Shown: piece after piece, positions 9,201-19,178 of the stretch
How positions within the stretch are numbered: the first letter of the stretch is position 1
Layout: each line of letters opens with the position of its first letter
Assembly (NCBI RefSeq): GCF_003182475.1
Contig: NZ_QGTS01000023.1
Location: 1-53,351, forward strand
Direction of reading: 5' to 3'
From: Mangrovibacter plantisponsor
GTDB lineage: Bacteria > Pseudomonadota > Gammaproteobacteria > Enterobacterales > Enterobacteriaceae
DNA length: 53,351 bases
The notes under the pieces: model-generated
Databases searched by the model: none
Seen by the model: the letters and a program-made list of their open reading frames with translations, nothing else
Told to the model about the DNA's origin: nothing
Program-made: the position numbers and the translations under genes

Positions 9201-11915
9201 TTACTGCCAGCCGTAACGGCGGGTGTAAACCCCTTTCACCAGTTGTGTCAGCGCCATATATCCGGCGAGGATCCCCACCAGCCACGGGAAGTAGCTGAGC
9301 GGCAACGCCTGCAATTGCAGGTATGAAGCCAGCGGAGAGAATGGCAGCCACAACCCAATACTCATTACCACCAGCGTCATCGCCATCAGCGGCCATGCAG
9401 CGCGGCTCTGCAGGAACGGCACCCGGCGGGTACGAATCATATGCACAATCAGTGTTTGTGACAGCAGACCAACCACAAACCAGCCAGACTGGAACAAAGT
9501 TTGTGCTTCCGGCACATTGGCGTGGAACACAAACCACATCAGGCAGAAGGTCAAAATATCAAAAATGGAGCTGATTGGGCCAAAAAACACCATAAACCGC
9601 CCCAAATCTGCCGGGTTCCAGCGCTGAGGTTTCTGAATTTGCTCGTCATCCACGTTATCAAACGGAATGGCAACCTGGGATACATCGTACAGCAGGTTCT
9701 GAATCAGTAAGTGCAGTGGCAACATCGGCAAAAAGGGCAGGAAAGCACTGGCAACCAGTACGCTGAACACATTACCGAAGTTAGAGCTGGCCGTCATTTT
9801 GATGTATTTGAGCATGTTGGCAAACGTGCGCCGCCCTTCAATGACACCGGCTTCCAGCACCATCAGGCTTTTTTCCAGCAGAATAATATCAGCGGCTTCA
9901 CGGGCAATATCCACGGCACCATCGACAGAAATACCGATATCTGCCGCACGTAATGCCGGGGCATCGTTAATACCATCACCCATAAAGCCCACAACATGGC
10001 CGCCCTGGCGCAGCAGGCGCACAATACGCTCTTTGTGCAGTGGCGTCAGGCGGGCAAAAACAACGGTATGGCGCGCCAGCTCTGCCAGTGCCATGTCATC
10101 CAGGGTTTCAATACTGTCTCCGGTGATGACATCCCCCGCATCCAGGCCCACTTCACGGCACACTTTCGCTGCCACCAGTTCGCTGTCGCCAGTCAGAATT
10201 TTGACTGTGATACCGCTGGCATGCAGGGCTTTCAGTGCCGGTGCGGTGCTCTCTTTTGGCGGGTCCAGGAATGCGATATAGCCATCCAAAATCAGGTCTG
10301 ATTCATCTGCCCGGCTGTAATCCCCTTCCCGGGCGACCAGGAATTTACTGGCAACGGCCACCACACGTAACCCCTGGCGGTTCAGGTCATCCGTTACCTG
10401 GCGGATTCTCACCAGCAGCGCATCACTGAGCGGTACTATTTCTTCGCCCTGGCGCACATGGGTGCACACATCCAGCATTTCTTGTAATGCCCCTTTGCAA
10501 ATCAGCAGGTGTGCATCCGGCGTTTCACTCACCACCACCGACATACGGCGGCGCTCAAAATCGAACGGAATCTCATCCACTTTATGCCAGTGCTCAACAT
10601 TCGCCCTGGCCTGGAATTCGTCCACCCGTTCCAGCACCGCTGTATCCAGCAGGTTTTTCAGGCCGGTCTGGTAATGGCTGTTCAGCCAGGCAAGGTGCAG
10701 AACCCGGTTGCTGACTTCCCCGGCGGTATCTGTGTGGGTTTCCAGAATAATGCGGTCCTGGGTCAGTGTGCCGGTTTTATCCGTGCACAGAATGTCCATG
10801 GCACCGAAGTTCTGAATGGCATCCAGGTGTTTCACAATCACTTTCTGGCGTGACAGTTTTACGGCACCGCGCGCCAGTGTGGAGGTGACAATCATGGGCA
10901 ACATTTCTGGTGTCAGGCCAACAGCCACAGACAACGCAAACAGTGCCGCTTCCCACCAGTCGCCTTTGGTGTAGCCGTTAATCAGCAGTACAACGGGTGC
11001 CATCACCAGCATAAAACGAATCAACAACATACTGACGCGGCTGATACCTTTCTGGAACGCGTTAGGTTCATTTTCCTGCTGTGTAACCCGGCCAGCCAGT
11101 TGCCCAAACCAGGTATTTCCCCCGGTGGCAATGACCATTGCCTGTGCGGTACCGCTCACCACGGTAGTGCCCATAAAACATAATGTGTCGCTTTCCAGCG
11201 GGTTACGTTGTTCAGCCTGGCGGCTGTGGGCTGCTTTTTCTACCGGCAACGATTCCCCGGTAAGGGAAGCCTGGGCGATAAACAGATCCCGCGCCTGAAC
11301 CACCCGCAGATCTGCGGGGATCATGTCACCGGCAGATAACTTGACGATATCGCCGGGAACCAGTTGATCACAAGGGATCTCGCACCAGCGAGTGGTACCC
11401 AGTTCATCCACCATGCGCAACACGGTTGCTTTGTTGCTGACCATGGCTTTCAGCGCATCTGCCGCTTTGGTGGAGCGCGCTTCCTGCACAAAGTTCAGTA
11501 ATGTAGAAATCGCCACCATCAACAGAATAACGCCCGTGGCAAACAAGTCTTCGGTTGAATAAGAGATGATTGCCAGCACAGTCAGGAGCAGGTTAAAGGG
11601 GTTGCGATAACACTGCCACAAGTGAACCCACCAGGGTGTGGGCGCATCTTCCGGAATACGGTTGAAGCCATGCTGTGCCCGTGCCCGCGCTACTGCATCG
11701 GCAGCCAGCCCTTCCGGGTGGCTGTTAAATGCCTGCCAGAGTTCGTTTTCTGGCATTTGCGCCACTTTAAGGCACTGTTCAGCAAGGCCTGCTGGCATGG
11801 TGCCGGCCTGGTGTGCTGAACGGCTGTCCAGTAATGGATCGCGTGCCACCAGGCGGTGGGGTAAACGGCGAATCAATTGAGAAAAGAGACGACGAGTCAT
11901 TTTTTTTACATGCAT
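9201..11915 (-). CDS. mgtA: Magnesium-importing P-type ATPase
   Basis: 904 residues from the ATG at 11915. That start is chosen because GGAGGGA lies 6 to 7 bases upstream; an ATG five codons later (11900) is also possible. An inner-membrane P3-type ATPase that imports Mg2+ at low external Mg2+. Visible features are the phosphorylation motif DKTGTLT, GDGINDAP, the TGES loop in ASLTGESLPVEKA, and about ten membrane segments. Near-identical to E. coli MgtA, ending RRYGWQ. Expression is controlled by the long leader with MgtL and by PhoP (see 12079-12248). Confidence 0.97.
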   Translation of the reverse strand: MHVKKMTRRLFSQLIRRLPHRLVARDPLLDSRSAHQAGTMPAGLAEQCLKVAQMPENELWQAFNSHPEGLAADAVARARAQHGFNRIPEDAPTPWWVHLWQCYRNPFNLLLTVLAIISYSTEDLFATGVILLMVAISTLLNFVQEARSTKAADALKAMVSNKATVLRMVDELGTTRWCEIPCDQLVPGDIVKLSAGDMIPADLRVVQARDLFIAQASLTGESLPVEKAAHSRQAEQRNPLESDTLCFMGTTVVSGTAQAMVIATGGNTWFGQLAGRVTQQENEPNAFQKGISRVSMLLIRFMLVMAPVVLLINGYTKGDWWEAALFALSVAVGLTPEMLPMIVTSTLARGAVKLSRQKVIVKHLDAIQNFGAMDILCTDKTGTLTQDRIILETHTDTAGEVSNRVLHLAWLNSHYQTGLKNLLDTAVLERVDEFQARANVEHWHKVDEIPFDFERRRMSVVVSETPDAHLLICKGALQEMLDVCTHVRQGEEIVPLSDALLVRIRQVTDDLNRQGLRVVAVASKFLVAREGDYSRADESDLILDGYIAFLDPPKESTAPALKALHASGITVKILTGDSELVAAKVCREVGLDAGDVITGDSIETLDDMALAELARHTVVFARLTPLHKERIVRLLRQGGHVVGFMGDGINDAPALRAADIGISVDGAVDIAREAADIILLEKSLMVLEAGVIEGRRTFANMLKYIKMTASSNFGNVFSVLVASAFLPFLPMLPLHLLIQNLLYDVSQVAIPFDNVDDEQIQKPQRWNPADLGRFMVFFGPISSIFDILTFCLMWFVFHANVPEAQTLFQSGWFVVGLLSQTLIVHMIRTRRVPFLQSRAAWPLMAMTLVVMSIGLWLPFSPLASYLQLQALPLSYFPWLVGILAGYMALTQLVKGVYTRRYGWQ

Positions 11916-12206
11916 AACTATCCCTCCGTGCGCCTTCACAGCCAGTGGCAGGCACACAGAACAGCACCACGCAGGTACCCACAGGGTTGCGTGGCGAAAA
12001 CAAAAACAACAGGGACGTCATACGAAGACGCCGCTGCATTACATGTTCCAGTAAGGCAACGGCGGAAAAAGGCGTGTCTTACCGGGTGAGGTAGTTCTCG
12101 GTTAAATGAGGTGCTGGATCAGGGTCCATGAGTCCTCCGGTAAGGTGAAAAAAACAGGTCTGGTGCATTTCTGGTGGAATAACCACGCCACCAGGCCCAC
12201 GTTTAG
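11916..12206 (-). promoter_or_regulatory. mgtA 5' leader RNA
   Basis: About 290 bases between the predicted transcription start, just downstream of the -10 at 12214-12219, and the mgtA start. In E. coli and Salmonella this leader senses Mg2+ and translation of the proline-rich MgtL peptide to decide whether transcription reaches mgtA. The leader here contains a clear MgtL frame at 12079-12129. The alternative RNA folds were not worked out base by base. Confidence 0.7.
12079..12129 (-). CDS. mgtL: mgtA leader peptide
   Basis: 16 codons, MDPDPAPHLTENYLTR, with CCGGAGGA as ribosome site. The E. coli peptide begins MEPDPTPLPRRR, so the acidic-proline start is kept, while the second half (HLTENYLTR) differs and lacks the run of arginines. 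Stalling or destabilised translation at the Asp/Pro codons under low Mg2+ or low proline favours mgtA transcription in the known systems. Confidence 0.85.
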   Translation of the reverse strand: MDPDPAPHLTENYLTR

Positions 12207-12213
12207 CGCGCGT

Positions 12214-12248
12214 ATAGTACTCCCTGTTGTGTAAACGGCAGCTCAACC
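12214..12248 (-). promoter_or_regulatory. PhoP box and -10 of the mgtA promoter
   Basis: On the minus strand GGTTGA-N5-CGTTTA (12232-12248) matches the PhoP direct repeat (T/G)GTTTA-N5-(T/G)GTTTA with one changed base in the first half and one in the second. It lies exactly 12 bases before the -10 TACTAT (12214-12219), the standard geometry of PhoP-activated promoters. Confidence 0.8.
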
Positions 12249-12368
12249 AGGGTGAGTTCCGCTTTTCTTGCTGGCAAACACTTTTCTTGCAGGCAAACAG
12301 GGGAAATCTGGCGCGTCAGGCATTATTATACCGGCGACGCCACTACCAACCTGAAGGATGACCCTGAT

Positions 12369-13334
12369 ATGCCAGAACGCCTGACAATCAAAGATATCGC
12401 CCGGCTCAGTGGCGTTGGCAAATCCACCGTTTCCCGGGTGCTGAATAATGAAAGCGGCGTCAGTGAGAAAACCCGTGAGCGGGTGGAAGCGGTAATGCTC
12501 CAGCAAGGGTTCAGCCCTTCACGTTCCGCCAGAGCCATGCGCGGGCAAAGCGACAAAGTGGTGGCGATTATCGTTACCCGCCTGGATTCCCTGTCAGAAA
12601 ACCTGGCCGTTCAAACCATGCTGCCGTTGTTTTATGAACAAGGCTACGACCCAATTATGCTGGAAAGCCAGTTTTCGCCAGAGCGTGTTGAAGAGCATCT
12701 GCGTGTGATGCGGTTACGCCATATCGATGGCATTGTGTTGTTTGGCTTTACCGGCATTAATGAAAGCGTTCTGGCAGGCTGGCGTGATTCACTGGTTTTA
12801 CTGGCCCGGGATGCCCCGGGGCTTGCTTCAGTCTGTTATGACGATAACGGCGCTATCGCGCTTTTGATGCAGCAGCTTTACCAACAAGGCCACCGCCATA
12901 TCAGTTTTCTTGGTGCACCCCACAGTGATACCACCACGGGTCTGCGCCGCCACCAGGCTTACCTGAGCAGTTGCGAGCACTACCAAATCCCGCCCTGCGC
13001 TGCCCTGCCCGGGCTTGGCATGCAGCAGGGCTATGACCATATCGCCAGTGTGTTAACCCCAGCCACTACGGCACTGGTCTGCGCAACAGATATGCTGGCA
13101 ATTGGTGCCAGTAAATATCTGCAGGAGCAGCATATCACTCACCTGCAATTAGCCAGTGTGGGCAACACACCGTTAGTGCGTTTTCTGCACCCGGAAATTA
13201 TCACCGTGGATCCGGGCTACAATGAAGCGGGCGAGCAGGCTGCCCGGCAATTAATTGATCAGATCAACCACCAGCAGTCGCCCCGCCAGATAGTGATCAC
13301 CGCGCGGCTGGCTCCACCAATAACCACAGGCTGA
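12369..13334 (+). CDS. treR: Trehalose operon repressor
   Basis: 321 residues from ATG 12369; the frame extends back to 12252 into the mgtA promoter region, which is rejected. A LacI-family repressor, with helix-turn-helix TIKDIARLSGVGKSTVSRVLNN at the N-terminus and a periplasmic-binding-protein-like sensor domain. It responds to trehalose 6-phosphate. A little longer at the C-terminus than E. coli TreR (315). Adjacent to treB, whose upstream region carries the palindromic operator at 13389-13400. Confidence 0.96.
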   Translation: MPERLTIKDIARLSGVGKSTVSRVLNNESGVSEKTRERVEAVMLQQGFSPSRSARAMRGQSDKVVAIIVTRLDSLSENLAVQTMLPLFYEQGYDPIMLESQFSPERVEEHLRVMRLRHIDGIVLFGFTGINESVLAGWRDSLVLLARDAPGLASVCYDDNGAIALLMQQLYQQGHRHISFLGAPHSDTTTGLRRHQAYLSSCEHYQIPPCAALPGLGMQQGYDHIASVLTPATTALVCATDMLAIGASKYLQEQHITHLQLASVGNTPLVRFLHPEIITVDPGYNEAGEQAARQLIDQINHQQSPRQIVITARLAPPITTG

Positions 13335-13388
13335 TCCCCCGCGCTTCATCAGGCAAAAGGCGATTTATTGTGATCATCGCCCTGGTTA

Positions 13389-13400
13389 GGGAACGTTCCC
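13389..13400. promoter_or_regulatory. TreR operator upstream of treB
   Basis: Perfect 12-base palindrome GGGAACGTTCCC, 83 bases before the treB start, in keeping with a LacI-family operator. A TGTGA half-site at about 13369 could be part of a weak CRP site, as treB is CRP-activated in E. coli. Confidence 0.8.
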
Positions 13401-13482
13401 ATTTTAACCCAATACGAAAATAGCTACCCTGCGGGCAGGCAAAACACGCTGATGCCTTTACCTACCTCCACAGGGATTTACC

Positions 13483-14901
13483 ATGAAAAAAATTAACCCG
13501 CAGGATATTGATACGCTGATTGCACTGGTGGGTGGCAAGGAAAATATCGCCACCGTAACCCACTGCATTACCCGGCTGCGTTTTGTACTGAATGATCCGG
13601 CGCTGGCTCAGCCAAAAACCATTGAAACCTTGCCAATGGTGAAAGGCTGTTTTACCAATGCCGGGCAATTCCAGGTGGTGATTGGTACTAACGTTGGTGA
13701 CTGGTACCAGGCGCTGCTGGCACACACCGGGCAAAGCTCCGCCAATAAAGACCAGGTGAAGCAGGCCGCACGCCAGAATATGAAATGGCATGAACGCTGG
13801 ATCTCCCATTTTGCCGAGATCTTCTTCCCGCTCCTGCCGGCACTTATCAGCGGCGGGTTGATCCTCGGTTTTCGTAATGTCATTGGCGATGTGCCCTTTC
13901 GCAACGGCGAAACCCTGGCGCAGGTGTACCCGGCATTAAAAACCCTGTACGACTTCTTATGGCTGATTGGTGAAGCTATTTTCTTCTATTTGCCTGTGGG
14001 GATTTGCTGGTCGGCAGTGAAGAAAATGGGTGGGACGCCCATTCTGGGGATTGTGCTGGGCATCACGCTGGTATCACCCCAACTGATGAACGCCTACCTG
14101 CTGGGTAGCCAGGTGCCTGAAGTGTGGAACTTCGGCTGGTTTACCATTCAAAAAGTGGGTTACCAGGCGCAAGTTATTCCGGCACTGCTCGCCGGTCTGG
14201 CGCTGGGCATGATTGAGACCCGGCTCAAACGCCTGGTTCCTGATTACCTCTACCTGGTGGTGGTACCGGTCTGTTCGCTGTTACTGGCAGTTTTCCTTGC
14301 CCACGCGCTGATTGGCCCCGCAGGCCGCATGATTGGTGACGGTGTTGCCTTTGCAGTACGCCACCTGATGACCGGTAGTTTTGCCCCAATTGGCGCCGCG
14401 TTGTTCGGCTTTCTCTATGCCCCACTGGTGATTACCGGTGTTCACCAAACCACGCTGGCCATCGACATGCAGATGATTCAAAGCATGGGCGGTACACCTG
14501 TCTGGCCTCTGATTGCGTTGTCCAATATTGCTCAGGGTGCTGCCGTTGTGGGCGTTATCCTGGTCAGCCGTAAACAAAATGAACGTGAAATCTCTGTCCC
14601 TGCCGCCATTTCCGCTTTTTTGGGCGTCACTGAACCTGCTATGTACGGCATTAACATGAAGTACCGTTTCCCCATGCTGTGCGCCATGACAGGCTCAGGG
14701 CTGGCCGCGTTGCTGTGCGGGTTAAGTGGTGTACTGGCAAACGGCATTGGCGTGGGTGGTATCCCGGGTATTCTCTCCATTCAGCCACGTTTTTGGGGCA
14801 CCTTTTCACTTGCCATGGCTGTCGCCATTGTTGTGCCCATTATTCTGACCACGGTGCTGTACAAACGAAAAAACCATCAGGGCACATTGCAGGTGATTTA
14901 A
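13483..14901 (+). CDS. treB: Trehalose-specific PTS enzyme IIBC
   Basis: 472 residues. The EIIB domain is at about 1-90, with the phosphorylated Cys28 in the motif THCITRLRF; the EIIC domain follows with about ten membrane segments. It imports trehalose and delivers trehalose 6-phosphate; it has no EIIA and relies on the glucose EIIA (Crr) in E. coli. The ITGVHQT segment typical of the EIIC domain is present. Operon with treC, 59 bases downstream. Confidence 0.97.
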   Translation: MKKINPQDIDTLIALVGGKENIATVTHCITRLRFVLNDPALAQPKTIETLPMVKGCFTNAGQFQVVIGTNVGDWYQALLAHTGQSSANKDQVKQAARQNMKWHERWISHFAEIFFPLLPALISGGLILGFRNVIGDVPFRNGETLAQVYPALKTLYDFLWLIGEAIFFYLPVGICWSAVKKMGGTPILGIVLGITLVSPQLMNAYLLGSQVPEVWNFGWFTIQKVGYQAQVIPALLAGLALGMIETRLKRLVPDYLYLVVVPVCSLLLAVFLAHALIGPAGRMIGDGVAFAVRHLMTGSFAPIGAALFGFLYAPLVITGVHQTTLAIDMQMIQSMGGTPVWPLIALSNIAQGAAVVGVILVSRKQNEREISVPAAISAFLGVTEPAMYGINMKYRFPMLCAMTGSGLAALLCGLSGVLANGIGVGGIPGILSIQPRFWGTFSLAMAVAIVVPIILTTVLYKRKNHQGTLQVI

Positions 14902-14960
14902 GTCTTTACTTCACAGGCGGCTTACCCGCCTGTTCCTTTTTGATGATGCAGGAAAGCACA

Positions 14961-16625
14961 ATGACAGCAACTCTGCCCTGGTGGCAAAACGGTGTGATTT
15001 ACCAGATTTACCCGAAAAGTTTTCAGGATACTACCGGCAGTGGCACGGGTGACCTGGCCGGTGTTATCCAGCGGTTGGACTACCTGCAAACGTTGGGTGT
15101 GGACGCCATCTGGCTGACGCCGTTTTATGTTTCTCCTCAGGTTGATAACGGGTACGACGTTGCCGATTACCAGGCCATTGACCCGGCGTACGGCACCATG
15201 GGCGATTTTGATAACCTGGTTGCAGCAGCCCACCAGCGCGGTATTCGCATCGTTCTGGACATGGTGTTTAACCACACATCCACTGAACATGCGTGGTTCC
15301 GTGCAGCAGAAAACCCGCAAGACCCACACCGTGATTTCTATATCTGGCGCGATGGCACACCCAATACACCGCCTAACGGCTGGCAGGCGAAATTCGGCGG
15401 CAGTGCCTGGCAATGGCATGCCGCAAGCGGGCAGCATTACCTCCATTTGTTCGCGCCTGAACAGGCAGACTTAAACTGGGAAAACCCGGCAGTGCGCCAG
15501 GCGCTCCAGCAGATATGCCATTTTTGGGCAGACAGAGGCGTTGATGGCCTGCGGCTGGATGTCGTGAACCTGGTGTCCAAACACCCCGGCTGGCCGGAAG
15601 ATATCCCCGGTGGTGATGGCCGCCGTTTTTATACCGATGGCCCGCGCATTCATGATTTTTTGCAGGAATTCAGCCGTGAAGTGTTTGCTCCGCGCCAGTT
15701 AATGACTGTCGGTGAAATGTCGTCGACATCGCTGGAGCACTGCCGCCAGTATGCCGCGCTCGATGGCCGCGAATTATCTATGACATTCAACTTCCATCAC
15801 CTGAAAGTGGATTACCCGAACGGGCAAAAATGGGCCCTGGCCGAACCGGACTTTATCGAACTGAAAAAGATTTTTACCTGGTGGCAGCAGGGCATGCACA
15901 ACCAGGCGTGGAATGCGCTGTTTTGGTGTAACCACGACCAGCCGCGCATTGTGTCCCGTTTTGGGAGTGAAGGCCCGTTGCGGGAAGTGGCGGCAAAAGC
16001 TCTGGCGCTGGCGCTGCATGGGTTACAGGGCACGCCGTATATCTACCAGGGTGAAGAGTTGGGCATGACCAACCCGCATTTCCGCACCATTGAGGAATAC
16101 CGCGACGTAGAGAGCCTGAACATGTTTGCCGCAGGGCAGCAGCGTGGTGAAAATGAGGCAACACTGCTGGCAGTGCTGGCCAGTAAATCCCGCGATAACA
16201 GCCGCACACCAATGCAGTGGGATAGCAGCCCACATTCTGGCTTTACTAAGGGAACACCCTGGATAGGCGTGTGTGAGAATTACCCGGAAATTAATGCCCG
16301 TGCCGCACTGGATAACCCGGATTCAGTGTTTTACACCTACCAGCACCTGATTCGCCTGCGTAAAACACACCCGGTAATAACCTGGGGCGACTATGAAGAC
16401 CTGCAGCCCGATGCACCAACATTGTGGTGCTACCGCCGCACCTGGCAGGGCCGGCAACTGGTGGTCGCCATCAACCTCAGCCCGCAGCCACAAACCTGGG
16501 CCGGTTGTGCTTTGCCAGGTACAGCACAAGTTCTGGCGGCCAACTACCCTCATCCACCATTACAACCAGAAGGCATCACATTGCGGCCCTTTGAAGCTGT
16601 CTGGTGGCAGGCATCCTCCGATTAA
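14961..16625 (+). CDS. treC: Trehalose-6-phosphate hydrolase (alpha,alpha-phosphotrehalase)
   Basis: 554 residues from ATG 14961, with GCAGGAAAG as ribosome site; the longer frame back to 14679 overlaps treB and is rejected, and an ATG at 14943 is a less likely alternative. A GH13-family enzyme that splits trehalose 6-phosphate into glucose and glucose 6-phosphate. The GH13 regions DMVFNHTS, GLRLDVVN (nucleophile Asp), GEMSS (acid Glu) and CNHDQPR are present in order. Confidence 0.97.
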   Translation: MTATLPWWQNGVIYQIYPKSFQDTTGSGTGDLAGVIQRLDYLQTLGVDAIWLTPFYVSPQVDNGYDVADYQAIDPAYGTMGDFDNLVAAAHQRGIRIVLDMVFNHTSTEHAWFRAAENPQDPHRDFYIWRDGTPNTPPNGWQAKFGGSAWQWHAASGQHYLHLFAPEQADLNWENPAVRQALQQICHFWADRGVDGLRLDVVNLVSKHPGWPEDIPGGDGRRFYTDGPRIHDFLQEFSREVFAPRQLMTVGEMSSTSLEHCRQYAALDGRELSMTFNFHHLKVDYPNGQKWALAEPDFIELKKIFTWWQQGMHNQAWNALFWCNHDQPRIVSRFGSEGPLREVAAKALALALHGLQGTPYIYQGEELGMTNPHFRTIEEYRDVESLNMFAAGQQRGENEATLLAVLASKSRDNSRTPMQWDSSPHSGFTKGTPWIGVCENYPEINARAALDNPDSVFYTYQHLIRLRKTHPVITWGDYEDLQPDAPTLWCYRRTWQGRQLVVAINLSPQPQTWAGCALPGTAQVLAANYPHPPLQPEGITLRPFEAVWWQASSD

Positions 16626-16645
16626 TCCTGGTTATTCCCAGGGAC

Positions 16646-16673
16646 TCAGGCCAGGCTGAAAAAGCTGGCCTGA
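16646..16673. terminator. Hairpin after treC
   Basis: Arms TCAGGCCAG and CTGGCCTGA around a 10-base loop, 21 bases after the treC stop. Only a short T stretch follows, so termination efficiency is uncertain. Confidence 0.55.
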
Positions 16674-16821
16674 AATGTTTGCATAATCAGCATATTTTGG
16701 TTGTTTTTTGAACGCGATTAAGAAAAAAGTTTGACTGCCTATTTCACGTTCAGCCAGCAAGCCGCGCCATAGCTTCTCCGCCAGATTACTTTGTCCTGCA
16801 TCAAAAAAAACGCAAACATGT

Positions 16822-16835
16822 TTGATGCAAATCAC
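16822..16835. promoter_or_regulatory. FNR site upstream of nrdD
   Basis: TTGAT-GCAA-ATCAC matches the FNR consensus TTGAT-N4-ATCAA at nine of ten bases. Anaerobic activation by FNR fits the oxygen-sensitive reductase encoded downstream, as in E. coli. Confidence 0.8.
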
Positions 16836-16882
16836 TACATGTAGACACTAAAATGCATTCCTCAACTACATATTGTAGTAAT
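16833..16882. promoter_or_regulatory. Pair of NrdR boxes upstream of nrdD
   Basis: Two palindromic sites, CACTACATGTAGACAC at 16833-16848 and AACTACATATTGTAGTAA at 16864-16881, with centres about 32 bases apart (three helical turns), the usual arrangement for the ATP/dATP-sensing repressor NrdR. The first box touches the FNR site. Confidence 0.7.
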
Positions 16883-17040
16883 CATCTGTTATACCTTACT
16901 AAGGCCACATTTCCGCAAGGGAAGTATTTGTGGATAAATCGAGGCAAAGAGAAGGGCTTTCTGGCGTATTCCTGATACATAGCGCCTTATTTCTGAACCT
17001 TTGTTTCTGTGGAAAACCTGTTTTTAAAAATGGAGAGATC

Positions 17041-19176
17041 ATGACACCGCACGTGTTGAAAAGAGATGGGTGCAAAGTACCTTTCAATTCAGAGCGCATT
17101 AAAGAAGCCATTCTTCGTGCCGCTAAAGCTGCAGGTGTCGATGACGCAGACTATTGCGCCACCGTCGCAGAAGTCGTCCGTGCACAAATGGAAGGCCGTA
17201 GCCAGGTCGATATCCATGAAATCCAGACCGCTGTTGAAAACCAGTTAATGGCCGGAAACCATAAGCAACTGGCGCGCGCTTACATTGAATATCGCCATGA
17301 CCGTGATGTCGCCCGCGAAAAACGCGGCAAGCTCAACCAGGAAATACGTGGTCTGGTAGAGCAAACCAACACGGCTATCCTCAATGAAAATGCCAACAAA
17401 GACAGCAAAGTCATCCCCACTCAGCGTGATTTGCTGGCCGGGATTGTGGCTAAACATTACGCCAAACAGTATCTGCTGCCCCGTGATGTCGTACTGGCTC
17501 ATGAACGTGGTGAAATCCACTATCACGATCTGGATTACTCGCCCTTCTTCCCCATGTTTAACTGCATGCTGATTGATTTAAAAGGCATGCTGACTCAGGG
17601 CTTTAAAATGGGTAACGCGGAAATTGAACCGCCGAAATCCATTTCTACTGCCACGGCGGTTACTGCACAAATTATCGCGCAGGTTGCCAGCCATATTTAC
17701 GGTGGCACCACTATTAACCGTATTGATGAAATTCTGGCGCCATTCGTTACTGCCAGTTTCCAAAAACACCGTAAAACCGCAGATGAATGGCAGATCCCTG
17801 ATGCCGAAGGTTATGCCCGCTCACGCACTGAAAAAGAGTGTTACGATGCCTTCCAGTCTCTGGAATATGAAGTTAACACGCTGCATACCGCGAATGGCCA
17901 GACACCTTTCGTCACCTTCGGTTTTGGGCTGGGTACCGGCTGGGAATCCCGCCTGATTCAGACATCTATTCTGCGTAACCGCATTGCCGGGCTGGGCAAA
18001 AACCGCAAAACTGCGGTGTTCCCCAAACTGGTCTTCGCGATCCGTGATGGCCTGAACCACCGTGACGGTGACCCGAACTACGATATCAAGCAACTGGCTC
18101 TGGAATGTGCCAGTAAGCGTATGTACCCGGATATCCTGAATTACGATCAGGTCGTGAAGGTGACCGGTTCCTTTAAAACACCAATGGGCTGCCGCAGCTT
18201 CCTGGGTGTTTATGAAGAAAACGGCGAACAGATTCACGACGGGCGTAATAACCTTGGGGTTATCAGCCTGAACCTGCCGCGTATTGCGCTGGAAGCCAAA
18301 GGCGATGAAACCGAATTCTGGAAACTGCTGGACAGCCGCCTTGAGCTGTCGAAGAAAGCCCTGATGACACGTATCGCCCGCCTGGAAGGTGTAAAAGCCC
18401 GTGTTGCACCGATTCTGTATATGGAAGGGGCATGTGGTGTGCGCCTGAAAGCCGATGATGATGTCGCGCAAATTTTTAAAGACGGCCGTGCGTCAATTTC
18501 GCTTGGGTATATCGGCATTCATGAAACCATTAACGCGTTGTCCGGTAACCGCCATATTTATGACGATGAAAAACTGCGCGCAATTGGCGTTGCCATTGTC
18601 GCCCGCCTGCGTAAAGCAGTGGACGAATGGAAAGAAGAAACCGGCTACGGTTTCAGCCTGTACAGTACCCCGAGTGAAAACCTGTGCGACCGTTTCTGCC
18701 GCCTGGATACCGCCGAATTTGGCGTAGTGCCTGGCGTAACAGACAAAGGCTATTACACCAACAGCTTCCACCTGGATGTGGAGAAAAAGGTTAACCCTTA
18801 CGACAAAATCGATTTTGAAGCACCGTACCCGCCGTTGAGCAATGGGGGCTTTATTTGCTACGGAGAATACCCGAATCTGCAACACAACCTGCGCGCACTG
18901 GAAGATGTGTGGGATTACAGCTACCAGCATGTTCCGTATTACGGCACTAACACGCCTATTGATGAATGCTATGAGTGTGGTTTTACTGGTGAGTTTGAGT
19001 GCACCAGCAAAGGCTTCACCTGCCCGAAATGCGGCAACCATGATTCTTCACGGGTGTCTGTTATCCGCCGTGTTTGTGGTTACCTGGGCAGCCCGGATGC
19101 ACGCCCGTTCAATGCCGGTAAGCAGGAAGAAGTGAAGCGCCGGGTGAAACACCTCAATAACGGCCAGTTGGGTTAA
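17041..19176 (+). CDS. nrdD: Anaerobic ribonucleoside-triphosphate reductase
   Basis: 711 residues from ATG 17041 (GGAGAG upstream); the frame extends back to 16930 over the promoter, which is rejected. A class III reductase making dNTPs without oxygen. It has an N-terminal ATP-cone (about residues 3-95), the C-terminal zinc site CYECGF ... CPKCG, and the glycyl-radical motif RRVCGYLG. Activated by NrdG, encoded two bases downstream. Confidence 0.98.
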   Translation: MTPHVLKRDGCKVPFNSERIKEAILRAAKAAGVDDADYCATVAEVVRAQMEGRSQVDIHEIQTAVENQLMAGNHKQLARAYIEYRHDRDVAREKRGKLNQEIRGLVEQTNTAILNENANKDSKVIPTQRDLLAGIVAKHYAKQYLLPRDVVLAHERGEIHYHDLDYSPFFPMFNCMLIDLKGMLTQGFKMGNAEIEPPKSISTATAVTAQIIAQVASHIYGGTTINRIDEILAPFVTASFQKHRKTADEWQIPDAEGYARSRTEKECYDAFQSLEYEVNTLHTANGQTPFVTFGFGLGTGWESRLIQTSILRNRIAGLGKNRKTAVFPKLVFAIRDGLNHRDGDPNYDIKQLALECASKRMYPDILNYDQVVKVTGSFKTPMGCRSFLGVYEENGEQIHDGRNNLGVISLNLPRIALEAKGDETEFWKLLDSRLELSKKALMTRIARLEGVKARVAPILYMEGACGVRLKADDDVAQIFKDGRASISLGYIGIHETINALSGNRHIYDDEKLRAIGVAIVARLRKAVDEWKEETGYGFSLYSTPSENLCDRFCRLDTAEFGVVPGVTDKGYYTNSFHLDVEKKVNPYDKIDFEAPYPPLSNGGFICYGEYPNLQHNLRALEDVWDYSYQHVPYYGTNTPIDECYECGFTGEFECTSKGFTCPKCGNHDSSRVSVIRRVCGYLGSPDARPFNAGKQEEVKRRVKHLNNGQLG

Positions 19177-19178
19177 TT

